This document shows positions 8,364 to 15,719 of a stretch of DNA of 64,000 nucleotides, one piece after another (positions within the stretch are counted from its first letter, which is position 1; each line of letters opens with the position of its first letter). Below the pieces are notes generated by a model. That model was not told the origin of the DNA and searched no databases. It worked only from the letters and a program-made list of their open reading frames with translations. The position numbers and the translations under genes were made by a program. The DNA comes from Ectopseudomonas composti (GTDB lineage: Bacteria; Pseudomonadota; Gammaproteobacteria; Pseudomonadales; Pseudomonadaceae), in NCBI RefSeq assembly GCF_001567565.1, contig NZ_LSSW01000028.1, positions 124,001-188,000 on the forward strand. Direction: 5' to 3'.

Positions 8364-8526
8364 ACAGTCACTTTCAACCTACTGCGCGCTCCATCTGCGG
8401 CGGCGCGCGGTGCTCATTTGCTCGACGTACTGTGTGTACGCCTTCGTCGCTGCGCTCCGGGCTTCTTGCAGCTGGAGCTGCTCACTACGGTTCGAAGCGA
8501 CTTTTTGTCTGCACGGAGGGCTTCTG
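8364..8526 (+). repeat. Unexplained 163-base spacer inside the importer operon, possible extragenic repeat
   Basis: This is much longer than the other gaps in the operon. It contains the perfect inverted repeat GCAGCTGGAGCTGC, a GTACTGTGTGTAC stretch, and then GGTTCGAAGCGACTTTTTG. It looks like a complex extragenic element of the kind scattered through Pseudomonas genomes, but no second copy occurs in this window. The ribosome site GGAGG for the next gene is at 8516-8520. Confidence 0.4.
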
Positions 8527-9705
8527 ATGAATCCGACACTCGACAAACTGCTCGGCGGCAAGCAGGGCGCCATCGGCCTGGCCTTGCTCGCCACGCTGAT
8601 CCTGGTGGTGTTTCCGCTGGCGCTTGATGCCTTTCGCCTGAATATGGTGGGCAAGTACCTGACGTACGCCTTCGTCGCCGTTGGTCTGGTGCTGTGCTGG
8701 GGTTACGGCGGCATCCTCAGCCTTGGCCAGGGCATCTTCTTCGGCCTCGGTGGCTACTGCATGGCGATGTTCTTAAAGCTCGAGGCATCCGACCCGGAAA
8801 GCACCAAGATCCAGTCCACCCCTGGTATTCCGGATTTCATGGACTGGAACCAGATCACCGAACTGCCGCTGCTCTGGGAGCCCTTCCACAGCCTGAGCTT
8901 CACCCTGATCGCCGTGGTGGCGGTGCCGGTGCTGCTGGCGCTGGTGATCGGCCTGGCGATGTTCAAGCGGCGCGTGGGCGACGTGTACTTTTCCATCGTC
9001 ACCCAGGCCATCGCGCTGATTCTCACCGTGCTGATCATCGGCCAGCAGGGCTTGACCGGTGGGGTCAACGGCATCACCGACCTGCGTACGCTCAAGGGTT
9101 GGGACATCCGCAGCGACGAGGCTCGGCTGATCCTCTATTTCGTCAGCGCGGCATTGCTCATCGGCTGCATTCTCATCGCCCGTTTCATCATCGCCTCCAA
9201 GCTTGGCCGCCTGCTGCTGGCGATGCGCGACAAGGAAGAGCGGGTGCGTTTCTCCGGCTACGACGTGGCCAGCTTCAAGATCTTCGTGTTCTGCGTGGGC
9301 GCGGCATTCGCCGGTATCGGCGGGGCGATGTTCACCCTGCAGGTGGGCTTCATGTCGCCAAGCTTCGTCGGCATCGTGCCGTCGATCGAAATGGTCATCT
9401 TCGCCGCCGTCGGTGGGCGTCTGTCACTGCTCGGTGCGGTGTACGGCGCGCTGCTGGTCAATTTCGGCAAGACCTACTTCTCCGAGAGTTTCCCCGAACT
9501 GTGGCTGTACCTGATGGGCGGGTTGTTCATCGTCGTGGTGATGTACTTCCCCAATGGCCTTGCCGGCCTGTGGGACAGCCACGGCAAGCGCTGGCTGGCG
9601 CGCGTGCAGCGCAAGCCGCAGGCGTCGATTGCCGCTGCGCCGCCTGTGCCCCTTGCGAGCACGCCAAGCAAACGTCCTGCCCCTGAACTGGAGACTACGC
9701 GATGA
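8527..9705 (+). CDS. Urea/amide ABC transporter permease, LivM type (UrtC/FmdF-like)
   Basis: 392 residues of second inner-membrane permease. Family marks are LCWGYGGILSLGQGIFFGLGGYCMAMFLKLE in segments near residue 60, QQGLTGGVNGITDL mid-protein, and AAVGGRLSLLGAVYGALLVN near the C-terminal end, followed by FPNGLAGLW and a basic Pro-rich tail. The ATG at 8527 has GGAGG directly upstream. Its stop overlaps the start of the first ATPase gene (ATGA), so translation is coupled. It pairs with the LivH-type permease to form the channel. Confidence 0.9.
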   Translation: MNPTLDKLLGGKQGAIGLALLATLILVVFPLALDAFRLNMVGKYLTYAFVAVGLVLCWGYGGILSLGQGIFFGLGGYCMAMFLKLEASDPESTKIQSTPGIPDFMDWNQITELPLLWEPFHSLSFTLIAVVAVPVLLALVIGLAMFKRRVGDVYFSIVTQAIALILTVLIIGQQGLTGGVNGITDLRTLKGWDIRSDEARLILYFVSAALLIGCILIARFIIASKLGRLLLAMRDKEERVRFSGYDVASFKIFVFCVGAAFAGIGGAMFTLQVGFMSPSFVGIVPSIEMVIFAAVGGRLSLLGAVYGALLVNFGKTYFSESFPELWLYLMGGLFIVVVMYFPNGLAGLWDSHGKRWLARVQRKPQASIAAAPPVPLASTPSKRPAPELETTR

Positions 9706-10463
9706 ACAGCCCAGCAGGCTTTCAGGCCGCCAAGCCGGTACTGGCCATCGAAGGGCTTACCGTGTCCTTCGACGGCTTCAAGGCGGTCAACGATCTCAAC
9801 CTCTACGTCGACCGCAACGAAGTGCATGTGGTGATCGGCCCCAATGGGGCCGGCAAGACCACGGTGCTCGACCTGATCTGCGGCAAGACCCGCGCCACCG
9901 CCGGCAGCATCGATTTCGACGGCCGTGAGCTGACCAAGATGCGCGAGTACGACATCGTCCGCGCCGGCGTCGGGCGCAAGTTCCAGAACCCGTCGATCTA
10001 CGAAAACCTGACGGTCTTCGAGAACCTGGAGATGTCCTACCCGGCCGGACGCAAGGTGTTCGGCGCGCTGTTCTTCAAGCGCACGCAAGAGGTGATCGAA
10101 CGGGTCGAGCAGGTGGCGCAGGAGATCATGCTCGGCGATCACCTGCACCGGCAGGCGGATCTGCTCTCGCACGGGCAGAAGCAGTGGCTGGAGATCGGCA
10201 TGCTGCTGATGCAGGACCCGCAGTTGCTGATGCTCGACGAGCCGGTGGCCGGCATGAGCGTCAGCGAGCGGGTGGCCACCGCCGAACTGCTCAATCGCAT
10301 CAGCCAGGGCCGTTCGGTGCTGGTCATCGAGCACGACATGGAGTTCGTCAAGAGCATCGCCCACCGCGTCACCGTGCTGCACCAGGGTAAGGTGCTGGCC
10401 GAAGGCAGCATGGAGGCGGTGCAGAGCAATCCCAAGGTCATCGAAGTGTACCTGGGGCATTGA
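9702..10463 (+). CDS. Urea/amide ABC transporter ATP-binding protein (UrtD-like)
   Basis: 253 residues of cytoplasmic ABC ATPase of the LivG type. Walker A is GPNGAGKT near residue 47, the Q-loop region is RKFQNPSIYENLTVFENLEM, and the signature is LSHGQKQWLEIGMLL (the Gly-Gln variant typical of UrtD). Walker B is LLMLDEPVAGMS, and the switch His is in VIEHDMEFV. The start overlaps the stop of the upstream permease by four bases, with TGGAG at 9689. It works as a dimer with the next ATPase to power import. Confidence 0.93.
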   Translation: MNSPAGFQAAKPVLAIEGLTVSFDGFKAVNDLNLYVDRNEVHVVIGPNGAGKTTVLDLICGKTRATAGSIDFDGRELTKMREYDIVRAGVGRKFQNPSIYENLTVFENLEMSYPAGRKVFGALFFKRTQEVIERVEQVAQEIMLGDHLHRQADLLSHGQKQWLEIGMLLMQDPQLLMLDEPVAGMSVSERVATAELLNRISQGRSVLVIEHDMEFVKSIAHRVTVLHQGKVLAEGSMEAVQSNPKVIEVYLGH

Positions 10464-10480
10464 TCCGGGTCGGTCGTTTC

Positions 10481-10502
10481 TGTAGCCCGGGTGAAATCCG
10501 GG
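10481..10502. repeat. REP-like half element (GTAGCCCGGGTGAAATCCGGG)
   Basis: A single arm of the GTAGCCCGGATGCAATCCGGG repeat family seen also at 43.8, 47.3 and 53.9 kb. It lies in the 62-base gap between the two ATPase genes. Confidence 0.65.
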
Positions 10503-10525
10503 ACTCGCTCAGCAAGGAGCCATCT

Positions 10526-11215
10526 ATGTTCCAGATCAGCAACCTCGCCTCCGGCTACGGCCAGAGCCAGATACTTCACGAGCTCAACCTCGACGTGGCG
10601 AAGAAGGAAATCGTCGCAGTGATGGGCCGCAATGGCATGGGCAAGACCACCCTGTTCAAGAGTCTGATGGGCGTCCTGCCGCAATGGGGCGGGCAGATCC
10701 GCATCGATGGCAAGGACGTGTCGCAGCTGGAAACCCATCAGCGAGTGGAGAGCGGCATCGCCTATGTGCCCCAGGGGCGGATGATCTTTTCGCACATGAC
10801 CGTGCTGGAAAATATCCAGACCGGCCTGCCGGCCTCCGCTGGTGGCAAGGTGCCGGATGACCTCTATGCGCTGTTCCCGGTGCTGCACGAGATGCGCCAC
10901 CGCAAGGGCGGCAATCTTTCCGGTGGCCAGCAGCAACAGTTGGCCATCGCCCGCGCGCTGGCCACCAACCCCAAGGTGCTGCTGCTCGACGAGCCGACCG
11001 AGGGCATCCAGCCGTCGATCATCAAGGACATCGCCCGCAGCCTGAAGGAGATCCGCAACATGCGCGACCTGACCATCGTCGTCTCCGAGCAGGTGCTGTC
11101 GTTCACCATGGAAATCGCTGACCGCTTTCTGGTCATCGAGAAGGGCAAGTTCGTGGTCGAGGAAACTCGCGACAAGGTCGACGAGGCGAGCATCAGTCGT
11201 TATCTGTCGGTGTAG
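10526..11215 (+). CDS. Urea/amide ABC transporter ATP-binding protein (UrtE-like)
   Basis: 229 residues, LivF-type ATPase. Walker A is GRNGMGKTTLFKSLMG near residue 34, the signature LSGGQQQQLAIARAL, Walker B LLLLDEPTEGIQPS, and then a switch region where Ser-Glu-Gln replaces the usual His (VVSEQVLSF), as is common in UrtE. The ATG at 10526 has AAGGAG at 10515-10519. The longer open frame from 10460 runs through the REP element and was rejected. It is the last gene of the importer operon and is followed by a hairpin repeat. Confidence 0.92.
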   Translation: MFQISNLASGYGQSQILHELNLDVAKKEIVAVMGRNGMGKTTLFKSLMGVLPQWGGQIRIDGKDVSQLETHQRVESGIAYVPQGRMIFSHMTVLENIQTGLPASAGGKVPDDLYALFPVLHEMRHRKGGNLSGGQQQQLAIARALATNPKVLLLDEPTEGIQPSIIKDIARSLKEIRNMRDLTIVVSEQVLSFTMEIADRFLVIEKGKFVVEETRDKVDEASISRYLSV

Positions 11216-11231
11216 GTTTCTGCGTAGTCGA

Positions 11232-11304
11232 CGTAGGAGCGGCTTCAGCCGCGAATCCCTCGCCATTCGCGGCTGAAGCGGAATGCCGCCCAGCCGCTCC
11301 TACG
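11232..11304. repeat. Palindromic repeat (GTAGGAGCGG...CCGCTCCTAC)
   Basis: A long inverted repeat containing two nested arms, GGCTTCAGCCGCGAAT and ATTCGCGGCTGAAGC, closed by GCCGCTCCTAC. It sits directly after the importer operon. Confidence 0.8.
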
Positions 11305-11418
11305 AAGATGCAAGCGCTTGGTTTTACGCTTTACGGTCGGTGTGTTCTCCATGCACCGGCCGCTTTTTCGCGTCCGCGAAAAATGCCTGCAGGCCGCATG
11401 AATCCTGCAATGCGGGCA

Positions 11419-11434
11419 TACGTCATCCAACGTA
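11419..11434. promoter_or_regulatory. Candidate response-regulator site 3 (TACGTCAN5CGTA)
   Basis: TACGTCATCCAACGTA, 85 bases before the fmdA start. The constant bases are identical to the two sites ahead of the importer, where site 2 is 82 bases from its gene start. The matched distance supports one shared regulator. Confidence 0.6.
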
Positions 11435-11518
11435 TTGGCCGATTTCTCTGCGCATTCGAGACTGGCTCCGTACCCCGGCACAGGCCGGCATTCCTCACAG
11501 GTCTTATGGAGCTCAGTC

Positions 11519-12748
11519 ATGACCGATACCCTGATCAAGGTCGACCTCAACCAGGCTGCTACCGATAACGAACAGGTGCACAACCGCTGGCACCCGGACA
11601 TTCCCATGGCCTGCTGGGTCAACCCGGGCGATGACTTCATTCTCGAGACCTACGACTGGACCGGCGGTGCGATCAAGAACGACGACGACGCCAGCGACGT
11701 GCGCGACGTCGACCTGTCCACCGTGCATTACCTGTCCGGCCCGGTGGGCGTGAAAGGCGCTCAGCCGGGCGACCTGCTGATCGTCGAGCTGCTCGATATC
11801 GGCGCCAAGCAGGACATGCTCTGGGGCTTCAACGGCTTCTTCTCGAAAAACAACGGCGGCGGTTTTCTCACCGACCATTTCCCTTCGGCGCAGAAGTCGA
11901 TCTGGGACTTCGAAGGCATGTTCACCAAGAGCCGGCACATTCCCGGCGTGCGCTTCGCCGGTCTGATCCACCCCGGCCTGATCGGCTGCCTGCCGGATCA
12001 CAAGATGCTCGCCGAGTGGAACAAGCGCGAGCAGGCGCTGATCGACACCAACCCGACCCGCGTACCGCCGCTGGCCAACCCGCCGTTCGCCAGCACCGCG
12101 CACATGGGCAAGATGCAGGGCGAGGCGCGCGACCTGGCGGCTGCCACCGGCGCGCGTACCGTGCCGCCGCGTGAGCATGGCGGCAACTGCGACATCAAGG
12201 ATCTGTCGCGCGGTTCGAAGATCTTCTTCCCGGTCTACGTCGATGGCGCCGGCCTGTCGGTCGGCGACCTGCACTTCAGCCAGGGCGACGGCGAGATCAC
12301 CTTCTGCGGCGCCATCGAGATGGCCGGCTGGGTGCACATGAAGGTCGAGCTGATCAAGGGCGGCATGGCCAAGTACGGCATCAAGAACCCGATCTTCAAG
12401 CCCAGCCCGATCGTGCCCACCTACAACAACTACCTGATCTTCGAAGGCATCTCGGTCGACGACGACGGCAAGCAGCACTACCTGGACGTCAACCTGGCCT
12501 ACAAGCAGGCGTGCCTCAACGCCATCAACTACCTGACCAAGTTCGGCTACTCGCCGGCCCAGGGCTACTCGCTGCTCGGCTCGGCGCCGGTGCAGGGGCA
12601 TATCAGCGGCGTGGTCGATATCCCCAACGCCTGCGCCACGCTGTGGCTGCCGACCGACATCTTCGAGTTCGACATCAACCCCAGCGCCAGCGGCCCGACC
12701 AAGTTCCTCGACGGCAGCATCGACCTGCCCATCGCCTACGACAAGTGA
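11519..12748 (+). CDS. fmdA: Formamidase (acetamidase/formamidase family)
   Basis: 409 residues, matching the 400-410 of the FmdA family. It hydrolyses formamide, and more slowly other short amides, to ammonia and the acid in the cytoplasm. Family landmarks are HNRWHPDIP near residue 20, the stretch FILETYDWTGG, RFAGLIHPGLIGCLP, PPREHGGNCDIKDL (with a conserved Cys in GGNCD), and GDLHFSQGDGEITFCGAIEM. There is no signal peptide. The start ATG at 11519 follows a GGAGC. It is flanked by the amide importer and a FmdB-type zinc ribbon, and so forms the catabolic half of the cluster. Induction by the nearby two-component system is inferred from the motif at 11419. Confidence 0.95.
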   Translation: MTDTLIKVDLNQAATDNEQVHNRWHPDIPMACWVNPGDDFILETYDWTGGAIKNDDDASDVRDVDLSTVHYLSGPVGVKGAQPGDLLIVELLDIGAKQDMLWGFNGFFSKNNGGGFLTDHFPSAQKSIWDFEGMFTKSRHIPGVRFAGLIHPGLIGCLPDHKMLAEWNKREQALIDTNPTRVPPLANPPFASTAHMGKMQGEARDLAAATGARTVPPREHGGNCDIKDLSRGSKIFFPVYVDGAGLSVGDLHFSQGDGEITFCGAIEMAGWVHMKVELIKGGMAKYGIKNPIFKPSPIVPTYNNYLIFEGISVDDDGKQHYLDVNLAYKQACLNAINYLTKFGYSPAQGYSLLGSAPVQGHISGVVDIPNACATLWLPTDIFEFDINPSASGPTKFLDGSIDLPIAYDK

Positions 12749-12759
12749 GCTACCCGCCT

Positions 12760-12806
12760 GTGGGAGGGGCTTCAGCCGCGACAATCGCCGCTAAAGCGCC
12801 TCCCAC
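12760..12806. repeat. Hairpin repeat (GTGGGAGG...CCTCCCAC)
   Basis: An inverted repeat with arms GTGGGAGGGGCTTCAGCCGCGA and its partner ending GCGCCTCCCACA. It lies between fmdA and fmdB. Confidence 0.75.
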
Positions 12807-12843
12807 AATGCGCCGTCGTCCTATCTTTTGCGAGGAACCAGTC

Positions 12844-13191
12844 ATGCCCATCTACGAATACGACTGCCCGAGTTGCGGCGACTTCAGCGTGTTGCGGCCA
12901 ATGGCCGAGCGCGACGTGGCCTGCGCCTGCCCGCACTGCGACAGCCTCAGTGAACGAGTGATCCTCAGCGCGCCGGGGCTGACCAGTATGGCCGGCAGCC
13001 AGCGCCGCGCCCATGAAACCAACGAACGCAGCGCCCACGCGCCGCAGAGCCTCGAAGAGTACAAGGCCAACCGCAAGCACCCGGCCGGTTGCAGTTGCTG
13101 CGGCCCGAGCAAACCGGTGGCGCGCACCAAGGCCAACCCCCACGGCCTCAAGGCCAGCCCATCGACACGGCCGTGGATGATCAGCCACTGA
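12844..13191 (+). CDS. fmdB: FmdB-type zinc-ribbon protein
   Basis: 115 residues. The N-terminus is the CxxC zinc ribbon of the FmdB/putative regulatory protein family: [12 protein letters not shown], then [15 protein letters not shown]. The rest is low-complexity and ends with a second Cys-rich patch (CSCCGPS). In Methylophilus the gene next to formamidase was proposed to regulate it; the molecular role of the family is still not settled. The start ATG at 12844 follows GAGGAACC. Position between fmdA and amiE ties it to amide metabolism. It could be a metal-delivery or transcription accessory factor. Confidence 0.85.
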   Translation: MPIYEYDCPSCGDFSVLRPMAERDVACACPHCDSLSERVILSAPGLTSMAGSQRRAHETNERSAHAPQSLEEYKANRKHPAGCSCCGPSKPVARTKANPHGLKASPSTRPWMISH

Positions 13192-13204
13192 GGCTGTTTC
13201 TTGG

Positions 13205-13264
13205 GGCCCCGCCTGCGCGGGGGGACGCGGGTTGTCACCGTCATTCCCGCGCAGGCGGGAACCC
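13205..13264. repeat. Inverted repeat of the CCCGCGCAGGCGGGAA family
   Basis: CCCCGCCTGCGCGGGG on the left pairs with CCCGCGCAGGCGGGA on the right. This is a different repeat family from the GTAGGAG type that starts 18 bases later. Confidence 0.65.
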
Positions 13265-13281
13265 AGTTCGCAGAACGTTCC

Positions 13282-13364
13282 GTAGGAGCGGCTGGGCGGC
13301 ATTCCGCTTCAGCCGCGATAACCAGCGACACATAGAGCATTTCGCGGCTGAAGCCGCTCCCACA
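13282..13364. repeat. Palindromic repeat (GTAGGAGCGG...GCCGCTCCCAC)
   Basis: A long inverted repeat ahead of amiE with internal TTCCGCTTCAGCCGCGA and TTCGCGGCTGAAGCC. It lies 31 bases before the amiE start codon, so it is in the leader or promoter region of that gene. Confidence 0.75.
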
Positions 13365-13394
13365 AACAAGCAGTCAACCGGAGGGTTTTCAGCC

Positions 13395-14438
13395 ATGCGC
13401 CACGGCGATATTTCCAGCAGCCCTGATACCGTTGGTGTTGCTGTCGTCAACTACAAGATGCCGCGCCTGCACAGCAAGGCCGAAGTGCTCGACAACGCGC
13501 GCAAGATCGCCGAGATGATCAAGGGCATGAAGCTCGGCCTGCCCGGTATGGACCTGGTGGTGTTCCCCGAGTACAGCACCATGGGCATCATGTACGACAA
13601 GGACGAGATGATGGCCACCGCCGCCACCATCCCTGGCGAGGAAACCGCGATCTTCTCCGCCGCCTGCCGCGAGGCCAAGACCTGGGGCATCTTCTCGCTC
13701 ACCGGCGAGCGTCACGAGGAACACCCGCACAAGGCACCGTACAACACCCTCATCCTGATCAACGACCAGGGCGAGATCGTCCAGCGCTACCGCAAGTGCA
13801 TCCCCTGGTGTCCCATCGAGGGCTGGTATCCGGGTGACCGCACCTACGTGTCCGAAGGCCCCAAGGGCATGAAGATCAGCCTGATCATCTGCGACGACGG
13901 CAACTACCCGGAAATCTGGCGTGACTGCGCGATGAAGGGCGCCGAGCTGATCGTGCGCTGTCAGGGCTACATGTACCCGGCCAAGGATCAGCAGGTGCTG
14001 ATGGCCAAGACCATGGCCTGGGCCAACAACTGCTACGTGGCGGTGGCCAATGCCACCGGTTTCGACGGCGTATACAGCTACTTCGGCCACTCGGCGCTGA
14101 TCGGTTTCGACGGCCGCACCCTGGGCGAATGTGGCGAGGAAGAAATGGGCATCCAGTACGCCCAGCTGTCGGTGTCGCAGATTCGTGATGCACGGGCCAA
14201 CGACCAGTCGCAAAACCACCTGTTCAAGCTGCTCCATCGCGGCTACACCGGCGTCTACAACTCCGGTGATGGCGACAAGGGCGTGGCTGATTGCCCGTTC
14301 GAGTTCTACCGCACCTGGGTGCTGGATGCGCAGAAGGCCCAGGAAGACGTGGAGAAACTCACCCGCTCGACCATCGGCGTGGCTGACTGTCCAGTCGGTG
14401 AGTTGCCGCATCCTGGCAAGGAACGCACCGCCGGATGA
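13395..14438 (+). CDS. amiE: Aliphatic amidase
   Basis: 347 residues, nitrilase superfamily. It hydrolyses short aliphatic amides (acetamide, propionamide) to ammonia and acid in the cytoplasm, normally as a homohexamer. The catalytic residues are all present at canonical numbering: Glu59 (FPEYS), Lys134 (RYRK) and Cys166 ([13 protein letters not shown]). The sequence follows P. aeruginosa AmiE closely from the first residues (MRHGDISSS). The start ATG has GGAGGG upstream. The next gene is amiB, as in the classical operon, but amiC, amiR and amiS do not follow. Control is therefore likely by the local two-component system rather than by AmiR antitermination (inference). Confidence 0.97.
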   Translation: MRHGDISSSPDTVGVAVVNYKMPRLHSKAEVLDNARKIAEMIKGMKLGLPGMDLVVFPEYSTMGIMYDKDEMMATAATIPGEETAIFSAACREAKTWGIFSLTGERHEEHPHKAPYNTLILINDQGEIVQRYRKCIPWCPIEGWYPGDRTYVSEGPKGMKISLIICDDGNYPEIWRDCAMKGAELIVRCQGYMYPAKDQQVLMAKTMAWANNCYVAVANATGFDGVYSYFGHSALIGFDGRTLGECGEEEMGIQYAQLSVSQIRDARANDQSQNHLFKLLHRGYTGVYNSGDGDKGVADCPFEFYRTWVLDAQKAQEDVEKLTRSTIGVADCPVGELPHPGKERTAG

Positions 14439-14443
14439 ATACG

Positions 14444-14496
14444 GTGGGAGGGGCTTTAGCCGCGACTGTCTCTTTCGCGGCTAAAGCCCCTCCCAC
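14444..14496. repeat. Hairpin repeat (GTGGGAGGGGC...GCCCCTCCCAC)
   Basis: An almost perfect inverted repeat between amiE and amiB, with arms GTGGGAGGGGCTTTAGCCGC and its complement. As a stem-loop it could lower amiB expression relative to amiE. Confidence 0.75.
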
Positions 14497-14534
14497 GTAA
14501 TTTCAGCAACCCCGTCATCAAATCGAGGCGGTCT

Positions 14535-15557
14535 ATGCCCTTCGCCAACGACCTGATCGACAGCAACCGCGAGCGCCTTGAGCAGCAGGGCGTTGCCCGG
14601 CTGCAATCACGCTTCCTCTTCGAGCCCGTTACCGTGATGGCCTTGCTGCGTTCGCGCATCGTCGGCCAGGACGTGGTGCTGGCGCAGGTCGAGGCCATGC
14701 TCAAGGTGGTCAAGGCCGATATCGGCGAGCGCGAGCGGCCATTGGCGGTCAACCTGTTCATGGGCCCGACCGGTGTCGGCAAGACCGAGATCGTGCGCCT
14801 GCTGGCGCAGGCCATTCATGGCCGCGCCGACGCCCTGTGCCGCATCGACATGCACACCCTGGCCCAGGAGCACTACGCCGCGGCCCTGACCGGTGCGCCG
14901 CCTGGTTACGTTGGCAGCAAGGAGGGCACCACGCTGTTCGATGCCGAGGCCATCGCCGGCAGTTTCGGGCGGCCCGGTATCGTCTTGTTCGACGAACTGG
15001 AAAAAGCCAGCCCCGAAGTGCTGCGCAGCCTGCTCGGAATTCTCGAGCATGGCCGTCTGACCTTGACGGCTGGCAGCCGCACCCTGGATTTCCGCAATAG
15101 CCTGATCTTCATGACCAGCAATGTTGGCGCGCAGCAGGCGCAGCGCTATCGCCAGCGTTTCGCCCATGGCTGGCGACGTTGGCTGGGGCTGGCGCCGAAG
15201 GGCGAGGCAGCGCTGTTGGAGCAGGTGCTGCACGAGCGTTTCGAGCCGGAATGGCTCAACCGTATCGACCGCATCCTGGTGTTCGAGCGTGTCGACGAAC
15301 AATGGCTCGAAGCGCTGCTGGACATCGAACTGGATAAGCTCAACCAGCGCCTGGGGCTCCAGGGCCGCTCGCTACATGTGGAGCAGAGTGCCCGCACCTG
15401 GCTGTGTCGCGAGCACGATGTCCGCTTCGGTGCGCGCGCCCTGACACGTCGCATCCGCACCGAGCTGGAGCCGGCCATTGCCGAACGGCTGTTGGCGCAA
15501 CCGGCTCTGGTTCGGTTGTCCTGCACGGTGAAAGAGGCTCGCCTGTTGATCAATTAG
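14535..15557 (+). CDS. amiB: AAA+ ATPase of the amidase operon (AmiB)
   Basis: 340 residues resembling the second ATPase domain of ClpB/ClpA. Walker A is GPTGVGKT at 77-84, a Clp-type pore loop GAPPGYVGSKEG follows at 121-132, Walker B is LFDE at 151-154, sensor-1 is FMTSNVG, and the C-terminal small domain contains FGARALTRRI. It lacks the N domain and the first ATPase ring. In P. aeruginosa the equivalent gene lies between amiE and amiC and is called a probable chaperone. A role in folding or assembling the amidase is plausible but unproven. The start ATG follows GAGGCGG. Confidence 0.88.
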   Translation: MPFANDLIDSNRERLEQQGVARLQSRFLFEPVTVMALLRSRIVGQDVVLAQVEAMLKVVKADIGERERPLAVNLFMGPTGVGKTEIVRLLAQAIHGRADALCRIDMHTLAQEHYAAALTGAPPGYVGSKEGTTLFDAEAIAGSFGRPGIVLFDELEKASPEVLRSLLGILEHGRLTLTAGSRTLDFRNSLIFMTSNVGAQQAQRYRQRFAHGWRRWLGLAPKGEAALLEQVLHERFEPEWLNRIDRILVFERVDEQWLEALLDIELDKLNQRLGLQGRSLHVEQSARTWLCREHDVRFGARALTRRIRTELEPAIAERLLAQPALVRLSCTVKEARLLIN

Positions 15558-15719
15558 CCACCGGTCAGCCTGCGTGCTTCAGAAGAGTCCGCTAGCGACC
15601 GCCAGTATGCGAGCCTGCAATTTCCGCCTTGTGCGCAGCGTCGCTGAACTCTCTGCTTAACTTTGCATCCACAGATCATGGCCCTGTTCTGGACGGGGCA
15701 TTGGATCGGGGAGCGAGCA

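Larger units (their letters stand above)
11216..11518. other. Spacer with hairpin repeat and regulator site ahead of fmdA
   Basis: 303 bases with no gene. The first third is a GTAGGAG-type hairpin repeat (11232-11304) that probably ends the importer transcript. Then come a Cys-codon-free AT-moderate stretch and a 16-bp regulator motif at 11419. The motif suggests fmdA has its own inducible promoter. Confidence 0.6.
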
